Shown here: in pieces, positions 44,247 to 54,500 of the stretch | How positions within the stretch are numbered: position 1 is the stretch's first letter | How the letters are laid out: the number at the start of each line of letters is the position of its first letter | Assembly: GCF_023278365.1 (NCBI RefSeq) | Contig: NZ_CP075338.1 | Coordinates: 2,666,001 to 2,730,000, forward strand | From: Epilithonimonas zeae | GTDB lineage: Bacteria > Bacteroidota > Bacteroidia > Flavobacteriales > Weeksellaceae | Length of the DNA stretch: 64,000 nucleotides | Direction: 5' to 3' | Notes under the pieces: generated by a model | Told to the model about the DNA's origin: nothing | Database searches by the model: none | What the model saw: only the letters and a program-made list of their open reading frames with translations | Translations under genes and position numbers: made by a program

Positions 44247-45175
44247 TGTCACACTGAGCGGAGTCGAAGTGCCTTAACATTTCACCATCAATCAAAAAAC
44301 ACATTCAGGTTAAAGCTCTCGAAGCCACATAAACAAAATTCCTTGATGAGCGAAGCATCCTCGCGCCTCCTAAAACATACCCAAAAACAAAAACTTCGCG
44401 TCTTTGCGTTTAAAAAAACTCCAATAATCCCACAGCATAACACTGTCACACTGATCGGCGTCAAAGTGTCTTAACATTTCACCATCAATCAAAAAAACAC
44501 AGTCAGGCTAAAGCTCTCGAAGCCACATAAACAAAATTCCTTGATGAGTGAAGCGTCCTTGCGCCTCCTAAAACATACCCCAAAACAAAAAACCTTGCGC
44601 CTTTGCGTTTAAAAACATCTCCAATAATCCCGCAGCATAACAATGTCACACTGAGCGGAGTCGAAGTGTCTTAACATTTCACCATCAATCATAAACCAAT
44701 GTCAGGCTGAGGCTCTCGAAGCAAAATAAAAACCAACTCCTTGATGAGCGAAGCGTTCTTGCACCTCCTAAAACACACCAAACCAAAAAACTTCCGCCTT
44801 TGCGTTTAAAAACCACCTCAACAATCCAGCAGCATAACAGTGTCACACTGAGCGGAGTCGAAGTGCCTTAACATTTCACCATCAATCAAAAAAACACAGT
44901 CAGGCTAAAACTCTCGAAGCCACATAAACAAAATTCCCTGATGAGCGAAGCATCCTTGCGCCTTTGCGTTAAAAAAACCTCCAATAATCCAGCAGCATAA
45001 CAGTGTCACACTGAGCGGATTCGAAGTGTCTTAACATTTCACCATCAATCAAAAAAACACAGTCAGGCTAAAACTCTCGAAGCTACATAAACAAAATTCC
45101 CTGATGAGCGAAGCATCCTCGCGCCTTCTAAAACACACCCAACCAAAAAACTTCGCGCCTTTGCGTTAAAAAAAT
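44247..45175. repeat. Five tandem copies of a ~197-bp intergenic repeat
   Basis: Copies begin with TGTCACACTGAGCGG-like sequence at 44247, 44444, 44644, 44841 and 45004 (spacings 197, 200, 197, 163). Each continues with GTCGAAGTG, a CTCTCGAAGC block, TTGATGAGCGAAGC and CTTTGCGTTTAAAAA. The fourth copy lacks about 35 bp. No coding frame is conserved. With the cluster at 44061 this accounts for the long gap from 43962 to 45220. Confidence 0.9.
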
Positions 45176-45220
45176 ATTCAAAAAAAATAAATCACGTCAA
45201 CTTTTGACGCCACACCCCAA

Positions 45221-45228
45221 TACTTTTG
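45221..45228 (+). promoter_or_regulatory. Bacteroidota -7 motif for DUF6266 gene
   Basis: TACTTTTG (TAnnTTTG), with a TTTG at 45203. It lies about 55 bp before the ATG at 45284. Confidence 0.55.
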
Positions 45229-45283
45229 ACCCATCAGCTGATACAAAACAATTTTCAACAAATCATTAAAAAAAACATCTATT

Positions 45284-45922
45284 ATGGGAAAATTATATGA
45301 CTCATTACTATCAGGCACTTCAGGACGCACAGGACGTATCGTAGTAGCCAATGTTTCCGGAAACGAAATCTCCAGAGTTCGTCCAAAAAAACGCTCAGGA
45401 CAACCAACAGTCAAACAACTTCTGATTCAGAACCGGATGAAAAAATGCGCTCTCTTTATGCAATCCTACCGCGGCTATGCTTGCAAATATTTTGGTACTC
45501 GTACGGGGATGAAATCCTCTTACAATCTGGCTATGACCAATCTGATGGAAAACTTCAAGATCAATTTTGCGGATGCCACCATCACACCCAACTATCCAAT
45601 GCTATCTTTTTCCAAGGGTAATCTTTTAGCACCGGTTCCGCTTGCTTTGAACCTAGCTACAGCTAGTACACTGGAGGTCACCTGGCAGGATAATTCAGCA
45701 GGAAACACAGAAAGGGAAAACGATTTTTTACAGATTCTGGTGGCTATTGAAGAAGAAGATATCTCCATCTTTGTAGAGAATGCCGCAAAACGTGCCGATG
45801 CCGCTTACACAGTTAACCTACCAGTCAACTTTCAGAACAAACCGCTTCATATCTGGATGGCTTTCCGGACAGAGGATGGCGAAATGGCTTCCAACTCTCA
45901 GTATGCAGGCACTGTTTCTTAA
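45284..45922 (+). CDS. DUF6266 family protein
   Basis: 212 aa. It starts MGKLYDSLLSGTSGRTGRIV with RVRPKKRSGQ shortly after, the typical DUF6266 opening. The middle has LMENFKINFADATITPNYP and FSKGNLLAPVP. The end is beta-rich (LHIWMAFRTEDGEMASNSQY), perhaps a fibronectin-like fold. No signal peptide. The family is common in flavobacteria and its function is not known. It is a stand-alone gene between promoter and terminator. Confidence 0.8.
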   Translation: MGKLYDSLLSGTSGRTGRIVVANVSGNEISRVRPKKRSGQPTVKQLLIQNRMKKCALFMQSYRGYACKYFGTRTGMKSSYNLAMTNLMENFKINFADATITPNYPMLSFSKGNLLAPVPLALNLATASTLEVTWQDNSAGNTERENDFLQILVAIEEEDISIFVENAAKRADAAYTVNLPVNFQNKPLHIWMAFRTEDGEMASNSQYAGTVS

Positions 45923-45925
45923 AAC

Positions 45926-45962
45926 AAATCAGTCGTAGGATTTCTTACGGCTGATTTTTTTT
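45926..45962 (+). terminator. Terminator after DUF6266 gene
   Basis: AAATCAGTCGTA pairs with TACGGCTGATTT (one G-T), followed by a T-run. Confidence 0.88.
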
Positions 45963-46046
45963 ATCTATTTCCGAATCTGAACTGAAAATAATAAATTCTT
46001 AATATTAAAAGTTTGTTAAATATTAGTTTATTACACTGTAAACCTT

Positions 46047-46054
46047 TATTTTTG
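46047..46054 (+). promoter_or_regulatory. Bacteroidota -7 motif for carbonic anhydrase
   Basis: TATTTTTG, leaving a leader of roughly 70 nt before the ATG at 46129. Confidence 0.6.
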
Positions 46055-46128
46055 TATTGTTATTGATTCGGTCTATTAAAATCAGAAATGATTTCAGCGA
46101 AATAAATAATGATAAATAAACGTTTAAA

Positions 46129-46794
46129 ATGGCAAAGTCGTACGAAGCTATTTTCGAGAACAATAAGAAGTGGGTAGAGTCTAAAATCTCGGACAATCCG
46201 GAATATTTTCACCAACTCGCTAAAACACAAAATCCCGAATACCTGTACATCGGATGTTCCGACAGCCGGGTAACAGCAGAAGATATGATGGGTGCAGAAC
46301 CGGGCGAAGTGTTTGTTCACAGGAACGTAGCCAATGTCATCAACACTTTGGATATGAGTTCAACAGCAGTCATTCAGTACGCTGTGGAACATCTGAAAGT
46401 AAAGCATATTATCGTATGTGGCCATTATAACTGTGGTGGTGTAAAAGCAGCGATGACATCTCAGGATCTCGGACTACTGAATCCTTGGCTGAGAAACATC
46501 CGGGATGTGTACAGACTGCACCAGATAGAACTGGACGCTATAGAAGATGAAGCCAAAAGATATGATCGCCTGGTGGAGCTGAATGTTCAGGAACAATGCA
46601 TCAACGTCATCAAGATGGCTTGCGTACAGGAACGTTATATTTTGGAAGAACAGCCTGTTGTCCACGGCTGGGTGTTCGACCTCAGAACAGGAAAAATAAT
46701 CGACCTCGAAATCGATTTTGAAAAAATATTAAAAGACATTCAGAAGATCTACAACCTGACAGATTCTGACTGGGTGATGAGCCGAAAAAAATAA
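46129..46794 (+). CDS. Beta-class carbonic anhydrase 1
   Basis: 221 aa. Interconverts CO2 and bicarbonate in the cytoplasm. Zinc ligands by motif: C43 with D45/R47 in GCSDSRVTAED, and H99/C102 in GHYNCGGVKAA. EPGEVFVHRNVANV is the usual follow-on strand. It starts a cluster with a small exported protein, a SulP transporter and a second beta carbonic anhydrase, which points to bicarbonate supply or pH control. Confidence 0.95.
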   Translation: MAKSYEAIFENNKKWVESKISDNPEYFHQLAKTQNPEYLYIGCSDSRVTAEDMMGAEPGEVFVHRNVANVINTLDMSSTAVIQYAVEHLKVKHIIVCGHYNCGGVKAAMTSQDLGLLNPWLRNIRDVYRLHQIELDAIEDEAKRYDRLVELNVQEQCINVIKMACVQERYILEEQPVVHGWVFDLRTGKIIDLEIDFEKILKDIQKIYNLTDSDWVMSRKK

Positions 46795-46816
46795 AGCTCA
46801 TACCATAAAAAATGAT

Positions 46817-47116
46817 ATGAAGTATTTAAGTATCTTAATATTAGGGATTTTTCTCAACTTTACAGCTTTACCCAGTTTAGCTGCAATATTTGGTTGGGAA
46901 TTGCCAAGAACTAATGTTGTGATCAGTGAGGAAGAACATTCCCACTCCAACAATACGATCATTATCTACGAAAAAACCATTCCTAAAACAATGGATATCC
47001 ACGATTTCCTGAAGTTTTATGAAGCGGATACACACAACAAAATCGCTGTAAGCTGGGAATCTACACTATATTTCCCGCCATCTCTCAGCATCTTCTCTCC
47101 ACCTCCGGAAGCATAA
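46817..47116 (+). CDS. Small exported protein of unknown function
   Basis: 99 aa. Signal-like N-terminus YLSILILGIFLNFTALPSLA. A His/Ser patch (EEEHSHSNN) and a proline-rich end (YFPPSLSIFSPPPEA) are the only notable parts. It lies 22 bp after the carbonic anhydrase gene and 184 bp before the SulP start. A weak hairpin (ACAGC/GCTGT then T-run, 47166-47191) follows. Not recognised. Confidence 0.6.
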   Translation: MKYLSILILGIFLNFTALPSLAAIFGWELPRTNVVISEEEHSHSNNTIIIYEKTIPKTMDIHDFLKFYEADTHNKIAVSWESTLYFPPSLSIFSPPPEA

Positions 47117-47300
47117 ATAACATTCTGTTTTTCTCAGAAAACGCTTGAGCATTGGCTGTAATCACACAGCGAAGAGCATCTGCTGTTTTTTGAATTCATT
47201 TTAACCAATTGTTATTGGTTATCAATTATATCTGTTATTTATATTGATGTTGTCGCCTTTAGGTCAGGTTACGACATCAGACAAACTTTATTATTTTCTT

Positions 47301-48896
47301 ATGAAAAAGTCACAATCTTTGTTTGGAGGAATCAAAGAGAACTTTCCATCCGGTCTTGTCGTATTTCTTGTGGCATTACCATTATGTTTAGGTATTGCAT
47401 TGGCATCCGGAGCTCCTCCATTATCCGGTATTATTGCAGGTATTGTTGGAGGTATTGTAGTGGGATCAATCAGTAACTCCAACATCTCGGTTTCAGGACC
47501 AGCGGCTGGTCTTACGGCTATTGTTTTGGTAGCAATTACCGATATTGGTGCATTTGAGTTATTTCTATGTGCCGGGATTATTGCCGGAGTGATTCAGTTG
47601 ATTCTGGGTTTTATCCGTGCAGGTAGCATCTCCAATTATTTCCCGAACAATGTTATAGAAGGAATGTTGGCCGGTATCGGAATCATTATTATTTTGAAAC
47701 AGCTGTCGCACGCAGTGGGATTTGATAAAGATTATGAAGGGCATCAATCCTTATTCGATAATGGGTTTAATACGGGTTATTTCACCGAATTATTTGCGGC
47801 GATCCATCCGGGAGCTATCATCGTGACATTGGTATCGATGGGAATTCTATTGGCTTGGGATCATGTAACAGCTTTGAAGAGATTGAAATTATTACCTGGA
47901 GCATTAGTTGCAGTGATTGCCGGAATCTTGATGAATGAGTTTTTCAAATTATCAGGAAGCTCATTAGCAATCTCTCCGGAGCACTTGGTAACACTGCCGG
48001 TTCCAACCACATTGGACGAGTTCAAGAATCTGGTAACTTTTCCGGATTTGGCTGGATTTACTAATCCTAAAGTTTGGATCACAGGCGCAACAATTGCTAT
48101 TGTAGCATCGATTGAGACTTTACTTTGTATCGAAGCTTCAGACAGATTAGACGTAAGAAGAAGAATCACAGACACCAACCTGGAGCTTAAAGCACAGGGA
48201 ATTGGAAATTTAATCAGTTCATTTATTGGAGGATTACCAATGACATCCGTAGTGGTTAGAAGTTCTGCTAACGCAAGTGCAGGTGCGACTTCTAAAGCGT
48301 CAGCGATAATCCATGGGGTTTTGTTATTGATTTGTGTTCTAACAATTCCTGTCATACTGAATTTGATTCCATTAGCGACATTAGCAGCGGTATTGATTTT
48401 GGTAGGCTATAAATTGGCGAAACCGGCAACTTTCAAGCATTTTTGGCACAACGGAAAGTATCAGTTTATCCCATTTGTGGCAACTGTGGTGGCTGTTGTG
48501 GCAACGGATTTGCTGAAAGGGGTTGGGATTGGATTATTAATTTCAATTATTTATATTTTACAGGGAAATATGAAGCGTGCTTATTACCTGAGCAGAGAAA
48601 CATTGAACGATGCCGACGAGATCACCATCAAATTGGCAGAAGAAGTTTCTTTCCTGAACAAGGCGGCAATCAAAAAAACATTGAAGAATATCAAGTCTGG
48701 TTCCAAGGTAATTATCGATGCCAAGACGACTTCATATATAACAACAGATGTATTGGAAATGATTCAGGATTTTGCCAATGTAAGAGCAAAAGAAGAGGAT
48801 ATAGAAGTAGAACTGGTGGGATTCAAAACCTCGTATAGAGATTATGCGAGCGACCAGGACTCCCACGTGGTGGTCAACCACAAAAGAGCAATGTAA
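47301..48896 (+). CDS. SulP family anion transporter (likely bicarbonate or sulfate)
   Basis: 531 aa from the ATG at 47301 (MKKSQSLFGGIKENFPSG). An in-frame ATG at 47244 would add a non-family leader. SulP blocks: PLCLGIALASGAPPLSGI, SNSNISVSGPAAGLTAIV and GNLISSFIGGLPMTSVVVRS. The membrane domain has 12-14 segments. A short STAS-like C-terminus follows (GSKVIIDAKTTSYITTDV). It is flanked by two beta-carbonic anhydrases. SulP proteins fused to or paired with carbonic anhydrase are often bicarbonate carriers, so that substrate is favoured. Confidence 0.9.
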   Translation: MKKSQSLFGGIKENFPSGLVVFLVALPLCLGIALASGAPPLSGIIAGIVGGIVVGSISNSNISVSGPAAGLTAIVLVAITDIGAFELFLCAGIIAGVIQLILGFIRAGSISNYFPNNVIEGMLAGIGIIIILKQLSHAVGFDKDYEGHQSLFDNGFNTGYFTELFAAIHPGAIIVTLVSMGILLAWDHVTALKRLKLLPGALVAVIAGILMNEFFKLSGSSLAISPEHLVTLPVPTTLDEFKNLVTFPDLAGFTNPKVWITGATIAIVASIETLLCIEASDRLDVRRRITDTNLELKAQGIGNLISSFIGGLPMTSVVVRSSANASAGATSKASAIIHGVLLLICVLTIPVILNLIPLATLAAVLILVGYKLAKPATFKHFWHNGKYQFIPFVATVVAVVATDLLKGVGIGLLISIIYILQGNMKRAYYLSRETLNDADEITIKLAEEVSFLNKAAIKKTLKNIKSGSKVIIDAKTTSYITTDVLEMIQDFANVRAKEEDIEVELVGFKTSYRDYASDQDSHVVVNHKRAM

Positions 48897-48959
48897 CCAA
48901 ATTATTTATTATTAAATTTTAACAATCAAAAAACACAAATATTAAAACATTTTAAAAAT

Positions 48960-49595
48960 ATGAAAGCACATACATCAGAAACGCAAGCGACTATCACTCC
49001 GGAAAAAGCATTGGAAATCCTTAAAGAAGGCAATGCAAGATTCGTCAACAACCTAAAAGCGAATAGAGATCTTCTGGAGCAGGTGAATGCAACGCGCGCA
49101 GGACAATGGCCATTTGCAGTTATTTTGAGCTGTATAGACAGCCGTACTTCCGCTGAACTAATATTTGACCAAGGTCTGGGAGATATCTTCAGTGTAAGAA
49201 TTGCCGGTAACTTTGTGAATCAGGACATCCTTGGTTCTATGGAATTTGGCTGCAACGTAGCGGGTTCCAAATTGGTTGTCGTTTTGGGACACTCCAAATG
49301 CGGTGCATTGAAAGGTGGTCTGGACGCAGCAGCTATCGAAGGAATGGGAATGGATAACTTGAATCACTTGATCGGACATTTTGATCCTATCATCAAAAAT
49401 ATCATTAAGGATGGCGAGGAGCGTTCTTCTAAAAACGAAGATCTTCTTGAGAGACTGAACCATCATAATGTAAAACATGCGATAGAAGACATTCGTAAGC
49501 AAAGCTCCACTTTGAAAAGGCTGGAAGACGAAGGTAAAATCAAAGTAGTTGGTGCAAATTACGACGTAGAAACTGGCGTTGTAAATTGGTTATAG
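48960..49595 (+). CDS. Beta-class carbonic anhydrase 2
   Basis: 211 aa. Zinc motifs C58/D60/R62 in SCIDSRTSAEL and H111/C114 in GHSKCGALKGG. The opening TITPEKALEILKEGNARFV and the end VVGANYDVETGVVNWL are those of the clade often linked to SulP genes. It starts 63 bp after the SulP stop. It differs clearly from the anhydrase at 46129, so it is not a recent duplicate. Confidence 0.95.
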   Translation: MKAHTSETQATITPEKALEILKEGNARFVNNLKANRDLLEQVNATRAGQWPFAVILSCIDSRTSAELIFDQGLGDIFSVRIAGNFVNQDILGSMEFGCNVAGSKLVVVLGHSKCGALKGGLDAAAIEGMGMDNLNHLIGHFDPIIKNIIKDGEERSSKNEDLLERLNHHNVKHAIEDIRKQSSTLKRLEDEGKIKVVGANYDVETGVVNWL

Positions 49596-49625
49596 GAAAC
49601 ATTTTTTCTTCATACAATTAGGGTG

Positions 49626-49663
49626 GTAGGCCGGGTAATTTATTATCCGGCTTACTTTTTTAA
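49626..49663 (+). terminator. Terminator after carbonic anhydrase 2
   Basis: GTAGGCCGGGTAA pairs with TTATCCGGCTTAC, then a run of six Ts. Confidence 0.85.
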
Positions 49664-49712
49664 ACAAGACAATATATTATATGCTCAAATAGTTATAGAA
49701 TAAACTATTAAT

Positions 49713-49997
49713 ATGAAATGGCTTATAAGGATTATTCTAATTGTAATAAGTATTCCGATTATATTCTTCTTGGTATTTTCAATTTACTACGCCAATCACA
49801 AGTCAAAATTCTTTAAAGTCAAGAATGGAATGCAATTGTCCAATGCAAGAGCAATATTAGGAAATCCCGACGAATCAAAATACTATGATAATCAAATCAT
49901 GGATGTTTACTACTATTTTCCGATGTCAGAAGCCAGATTTTTTTATTCGAAAAAAGATAGCACGTTAGTCCGCTCTTGGAGAACAGATGCGGATTGA
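49713..49997 (+). CDS. Small membrane-anchored protein, BamE/SmpA-like pattern
   Basis: 94 aa. N-terminal membrane segment (IRIILIVISIPIIFFLVFSI), then FKVKNGMQLSNARAILGNPD. That is like the V-x-x-G-M...ILG-x-P pattern of SmpA/OmlA (BamE) folds. MDVYYYFPMSEARFFY follows. It may be a small envelope protein, but the resemblance is limited to this motif. It ends 3 bp before the convergent pth stop. Confidence 0.55.
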   Translation: MKWLIRIILIVISIPIIFFLVFSIYYANHKSKFFKVKNGMQLSNARAILGNPDESKYYDNQIMDVYYYFPMSEARFFYSKKDSTLVRSWRTDAD

Positions 49998-50000
49998 GAT

Positions 50001-50564
50001 TTATTTGCCGTTGAATGAAGTCATAGTATTCTGAACACCGGCAAACACAAAAGATAAAGCTGCTTGCGAAAACTTCTCTATTCTTTCAGATAGCTTTTCT
50101 CTTTCCTCCTCGTTCCATTTTCCGAGAACATAATCCGCTTGTTTTCCTTCGGAGAAATCCGCAGAAATCCCAAATCTTAATCTGGTGTAATTTTGAGTAT
50201 TCAGTTGTGCCTGGATACTTTTCAGCCCATTATGGCCGGCATCAGAACCTTTCATTTTCATTCTCAGAGAACCAAATGGTAAAGCCAAATCATCAGTTAT
50301 AATCAGAATATTTTCTAACGGGATATTCTCTTTCTGCATCCAGAATTTAACCGCATTACCGGAAAGGTTGACGTAAGTGTCAGGTTTTAGAATAAAGACT
50401 TTTCTGCCTTTATATTTGCCTTCAGCCAAAAGACCAAAGTTGGAAGATTTGAAAGGTGTTTCTATTTTCTCAGCAATCTTTTCAGCAACTTTGAAACCGA
50501 TATTATGTCGGGTTTCCGCATACTCTTCCCCTTTGTTCCCGATGCCGACAATAAGATATTTCAT
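50001..50564 (-). CDS. pth: Peptidyl-tRNA hydrolase
   Basis: 187 aa, usual length. Releases peptides from stalled peptidyl-tRNAs. Active-site residues by family: N10 (VGIGN), catalytic H20 (TRHNIGF), N66 (TYVNLSG), D91 (ITDDLALPFG) and N112 (GHNGLKSI). The start overlaps the preceding lipoprotein stop by one base (TAATG), so the two are co-transcribed. Confidence 0.95.
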   Translation of the reverse strand: MKYLIVGIGNKGEEYAETRHNIGFKVAEKIAEKIETPFKSSNFGLLAEGKYKGRKVFILKPDTYVNLSGNAVKFWMQKENIPLENILIITDDLALPFGSLRMKMKGSDAGHNGLKSIQAQLNTQNYTRLRFGISADFSEGKQADYVLGKWNEEEREKLSERIEKFSQAALSFVFAGVQNTMTSFNGK

Positions 50565-51457
50565 TATTTATATTGGAAATTTAATTTATCACCTGCATTA
50601 GAAGTCATCTCTGTAGGATAGCTATCAGAGTTGTATTGATATGTCATTGTAAGAGATTGAGACATTCCCATTGCTGTAACTTTGACAGTTTTGTAGTTAT
50701 TTGCAGAAAGTCCTAACATACCTTGATTAGAAGTATTATAATGCGTTGATAAAATATTGTAAGCTAAAGGTAACGAAGCAAAAGGATTTTTGTTCGTATC
50801 ATAGTTGCTTAATGCAGATTCAATAACAATTGGTGGAATTGTAATAGGACCAGCGCTAGCAGTAGTCGTTGCCAATTTCCAGTTAGAAATATTATTTCCG
50901 GCATAAGTCAGATTACTTGTCACTTCATATTCTAAAATGAATTGTCCAGGATTATCAGGATCTTCAGCATTCATTTTAGTTAGAACCTTTGTAACTTTTT
51001 CACCGCTGTAAGTTATATCTGTTGTTGATTTATATAAAAGTGTTCCACCAGATTCTGTAGTTCCGCTGACAGATTTTAATTTCCCAGAATCATAAACTAA
51101 ATCCAGTTTCGTGAGTTTTGTTTCGCCAGATTCTACATTGGTAATATCCATATGTGTAATCTGATTATTGCTATTGTATGTCAGAACGGCATTTTCATTA
51201 CCATCGTCAAATTGACTTTTAACTGATGTAAGTTTGCTTCCCGTATAGATATAATCTACAGTCGTTCTTTCTCCGTCAGAATCAATACCAGAAACTTTAC
51301 TTAAAAACCTAGTTGTGGTCGATCCACCATTGCCACTTCCGGTATTAGTACTCGTATCATATTCAACGCCTCTTAAAAAATCTCCATTCACATCCTGATT
51401 AGGACTGCAAGATGACAGGATAAAAAATCCGAATATATAATAAAGTATATTTTTCAT
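50564..51457 (-). CDS. Exported lipoprotein, YD-like beta-repeat fold
   Basis: 297 aa. Lipoprotein signal YIFGFFILSSCSPN (lipobox SSC). The rest has repeated beta-hairpin phrases (YIYTGSKLTSVKSQF, LTYNSNNQITHMDI, LVYDSGKLKSVSG), resembling DUF4595-type lipoproteins of Bacteroidota. It should be anchored in the outer membrane, facing periplasm or surface. The promoter TAACTTTG lies just upstream and the gene precedes pth. Function unknown. Confidence 0.75.
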   Translation of the reverse strand: MKNILYYIFGFFILSSCSPNQDVNGDFLRGVEYDTSTNTGSGNGGSTTTRFLSKVSGIDSDGERTTVDYIYTGSKLTSVKSQFDDGNENAVLTYNSNNQITHMDITNVESGETKLTKLDLVYDSGKLKSVSGTTESGGTLLYKSTTDITYSGEKVTKVLTKMNAEDPDNPGQFILEYEVTSNLTYAGNNISNWKLATTTASAGPITIPPIVIESALSNYDTNKNPFASLPLAYNILSTHYNTSNQGMLGLSANNYKTVKVTAMGMSQSLTMTYQYNSDSYPTEMTSNAGDKLNFQYK

Positions 51458-51475
51458 TGCTTAGTTTTCTGTTTG

Positions 51476-51483
51476 CAAAGTTA
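51476..51483 (-). promoter_or_regulatory. Bacteroidota -7 motif for lipoprotein-pth unit
   Basis: TAACTTTG on the minus strand, 18 bp before the ATG at 51457. Confidence 0.6.
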
Positions 51484-51505
51484 ATTTTTTAAAATAAATA
51501 GTTTA

Positions 51506-54500
51506 TTAAGCCAAAATCCTATTCAAAACCAGATTCACTTCATCCACATTTGTCACATTATCTTTTCGCATCATCAGCTGGTTGTTCTTTTCTTTTAACG
51601 TCGCTTCTGCCGGATTTTGTGTGAGATAAGATATGATTTTTTTGAATTTTTCGCTTTGGTAGAATTTGTCCTGAGGATTCGCTGGGAAATAACCAAGAAA
51701 CACTTTATTCTTCACCACCAGCTTATCAAATCCAATTTCAGCCGCCAGCCATTTCAGTTCTACAGATTTCAGAAGGTTAATGGCTTCATCCGGCAGTTTT
51801 CCGAAACGGTCTTTTAGTTCATTTTCAAATTGTTGCAATTCCTTAGCATTCTGAACATCGGCCAGCTTTTGATACAATGACAACCGTTCTTCCGTAGAAC
51901 TCACATAATCATCTGGCAACATCAATTCCAGATCAGTATCGATATTCACTTCTTTCGTGGATTTGAACAGCTTGTTTCTATCTTCTTCATTTTCAAAAAG
52001 ATTTTCAAAATTCTCATCATCTTTGAGTTCTTCTAAAGCTTCCTGCATCATTTTCTGATACGTCTCAAATCCCATTTCGTTGATGAATCCACTCTGTTCT
52101 CCGCCCAACAAATCACCTGCACCACGAATTTCCAAATCCTTCATCGCAATCTGGAAACCACTTCCAAGATCCGAGAATTGCTCAATCGCTTCCAGACGTT
52201 TTCTCGCATCAGACGTCATCATATCGAACGGTGGCGTTATCAAGTAACAAAATGCTTTCCTGTTGCTTCGCCCGACTCTTCCACGCATCTGGTGCAGGTC
52301 TGCCATCCCGAATCGTTGCGCATCATTGATGAAAATAGTATTTGCGTTTGGGACATCCACGCCGGATTCTACAATAGTTGTAGAAACGAGAACATCATAT
52401 TTTCCTTCCATAAAATCGAGGATGTTGGTTTCCATTTGTTTCCCGTCCATTTGTCCGTGACCGGTAATCACTCTCGCATCGGGAACCAGTCTTTGGATTA
52501 ATCCTGCAATATCTTTCAGGTTTTCGATTCTGTTGTTGATGAAATAAACCTGTCCGTCTCTCTGCAATTCATAAGAAATCGCATCACGCAAAATTTCTTC
52601 ATTAAATCCAATGATTTGCGTTTCCACAGGCTGACGGTTAGGCGGCGGCGTTTTGATAACTGATAAATCTCGCGCTGCCATTAATGAAAATTGCAAAGTT
52701 CTCGGGATTGGCGTCGCAGTCAATGTTAAGGTGTCCACATCGGTTTTTAGCGTTTTCAATTTGTCTTTAACAGAAACACCAAACTTATGTTCCTCATCAA
52801 TAATCAACAAACCTAAATCCTTGAACTTGATATCTTTTCCAACCAACTGGTGGGTCCCGATGACAATATCGATTTTACCATTTTTAAGACCTTCTTTGGT
52901 TTCCGATTTCTGTTTGGCGGTCCGGAATCGGTTCATATAAGAGATATTCACCGGAAAATCCTTCAATCGTTCTTTGAAACTTCTGTAATGTTGGAAAGCC
53001 AGAATTGTTGTCGGAACCAGAATCGCAACCTGTTTTCCGTCGGTTGCTGCTTTAAACGCAGCACGAATCGCAACTTCTGTTTTACCAAAACCAACGTCAC
53101 CGCAAATCAAACGGTCCATCACACCTTCCGCTTCCATATCCTTTTTCACATCCAGCGTTGCTTTTTCCTGGTCTGGCGTATCTTCGTAAAGGAAACTCGC
53201 TTCCAACTCATTTTGAAGGTAAGAATCCGGCGAATACTGGAAGCCTTTTGCAGTTTTTCTTTCCGCATAGAGTTTTATCAAATCAAAAGCAATCTGCTTA
53301 ACTCTGGCTTTGGTTTTTTGTTTTAATGATTTCCAGGCTGGTGAACCGAGTTTACTGAGAACGATTTCTCTTCCTTCAGGTCCGTTATATTTCGAAATTT
53401 TATGAAGTGAATGGATACTTACGTAAAGCAAATCTCCATTTTTGTAAGTCAGTTTGAAACATTCCTGGATCTTGCCGTCATTATTAACCTTAACCAAACC
53501 CATAAATTTCCCGATGCCGTGGTCGATATGCGCAATGTAATCACCGACTTTCAAAGACATCAGATCTTTGAGTGTCAGTTGCTCTGACTTTGCAAAAGTG
53601 TTCTTGGATTGATATCTCTGGTAACGGTCAAAAATCTGGTGATCTGTGTAAATCAGAATCTTATTATCAGAATCTACAAAACCTTCGTGCAATTCCGATT
53701 TGAAGCTTTTGAACGGAATCTCGTGCTCTAATTCCTCAAAAATCGATTCTAATCTTTCTTTTTGTTTTTCACTTGAAAATGAAATCCAGGTGTCAAAACC
53801 TTGACTTTGTTTTTCCTCTAAATCCTGAATCAGCAATTCAAAGTTTTTATGAAAACTAGGCTGTTGTGTTTGGTTGAGTTCTACGTTCTGAATCTTTGGA
53901 AGTTCAAATGACTGAGAACTGAAATCTATTGTTTTGAATTTGATTAATTTATTCTGAAATTCAGGCTCAGAAATAAATAATTCGTCTGGACTTCTATGTT
54001 TGATGTCTTTGCTCAGCGTTTCGAATTTCTCTAATGCTTTTTCATAAAAATCTCTGATTCTTTTGGTGGAAAGGTAAAGATTCTTTGAAACTACAAAACT
54101 GTCTTCCGCTAATAGTTCAAACAAAGAAACTTTGGTCCCTGAAACCGAAAAATTCATATTGGAAACCAACTGGAATTCATCAATCTTATCCAAAGAAAGT
54201 TGGGATTCTATGTCAAAAGTCTTGATGCTTTCGACCTCATTTCCAAAAAATGTGATTCGGAAAGGCTTCTCGTTAGAAAAAGAAAAAACATCCACAATCC
54301 CGCCTCGGACAGAGAATTCTCCAGGCTCAGAAACAAAATCTGTTTGGTTGAATTGATAATGATTCAGCAACTCATCCACAAAATCAAAATCCAACTGGTC
54401 ACCCACTTTTATCTGATGAGAAATTGCTTTGAAATCTTCTTTCTTCAGAACTTTTTCAGACAACGCACCAATGAAGGCGACAATCACTTTTGGCGATTTC

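Noticed and set aside
44247-45175. Regular repeats suggestive of a CRISPR array
   Set aside because: Units are about 197 bp and alike along their whole length, without short direct repeats alternating with unique spacers. No cas genes are nearby.
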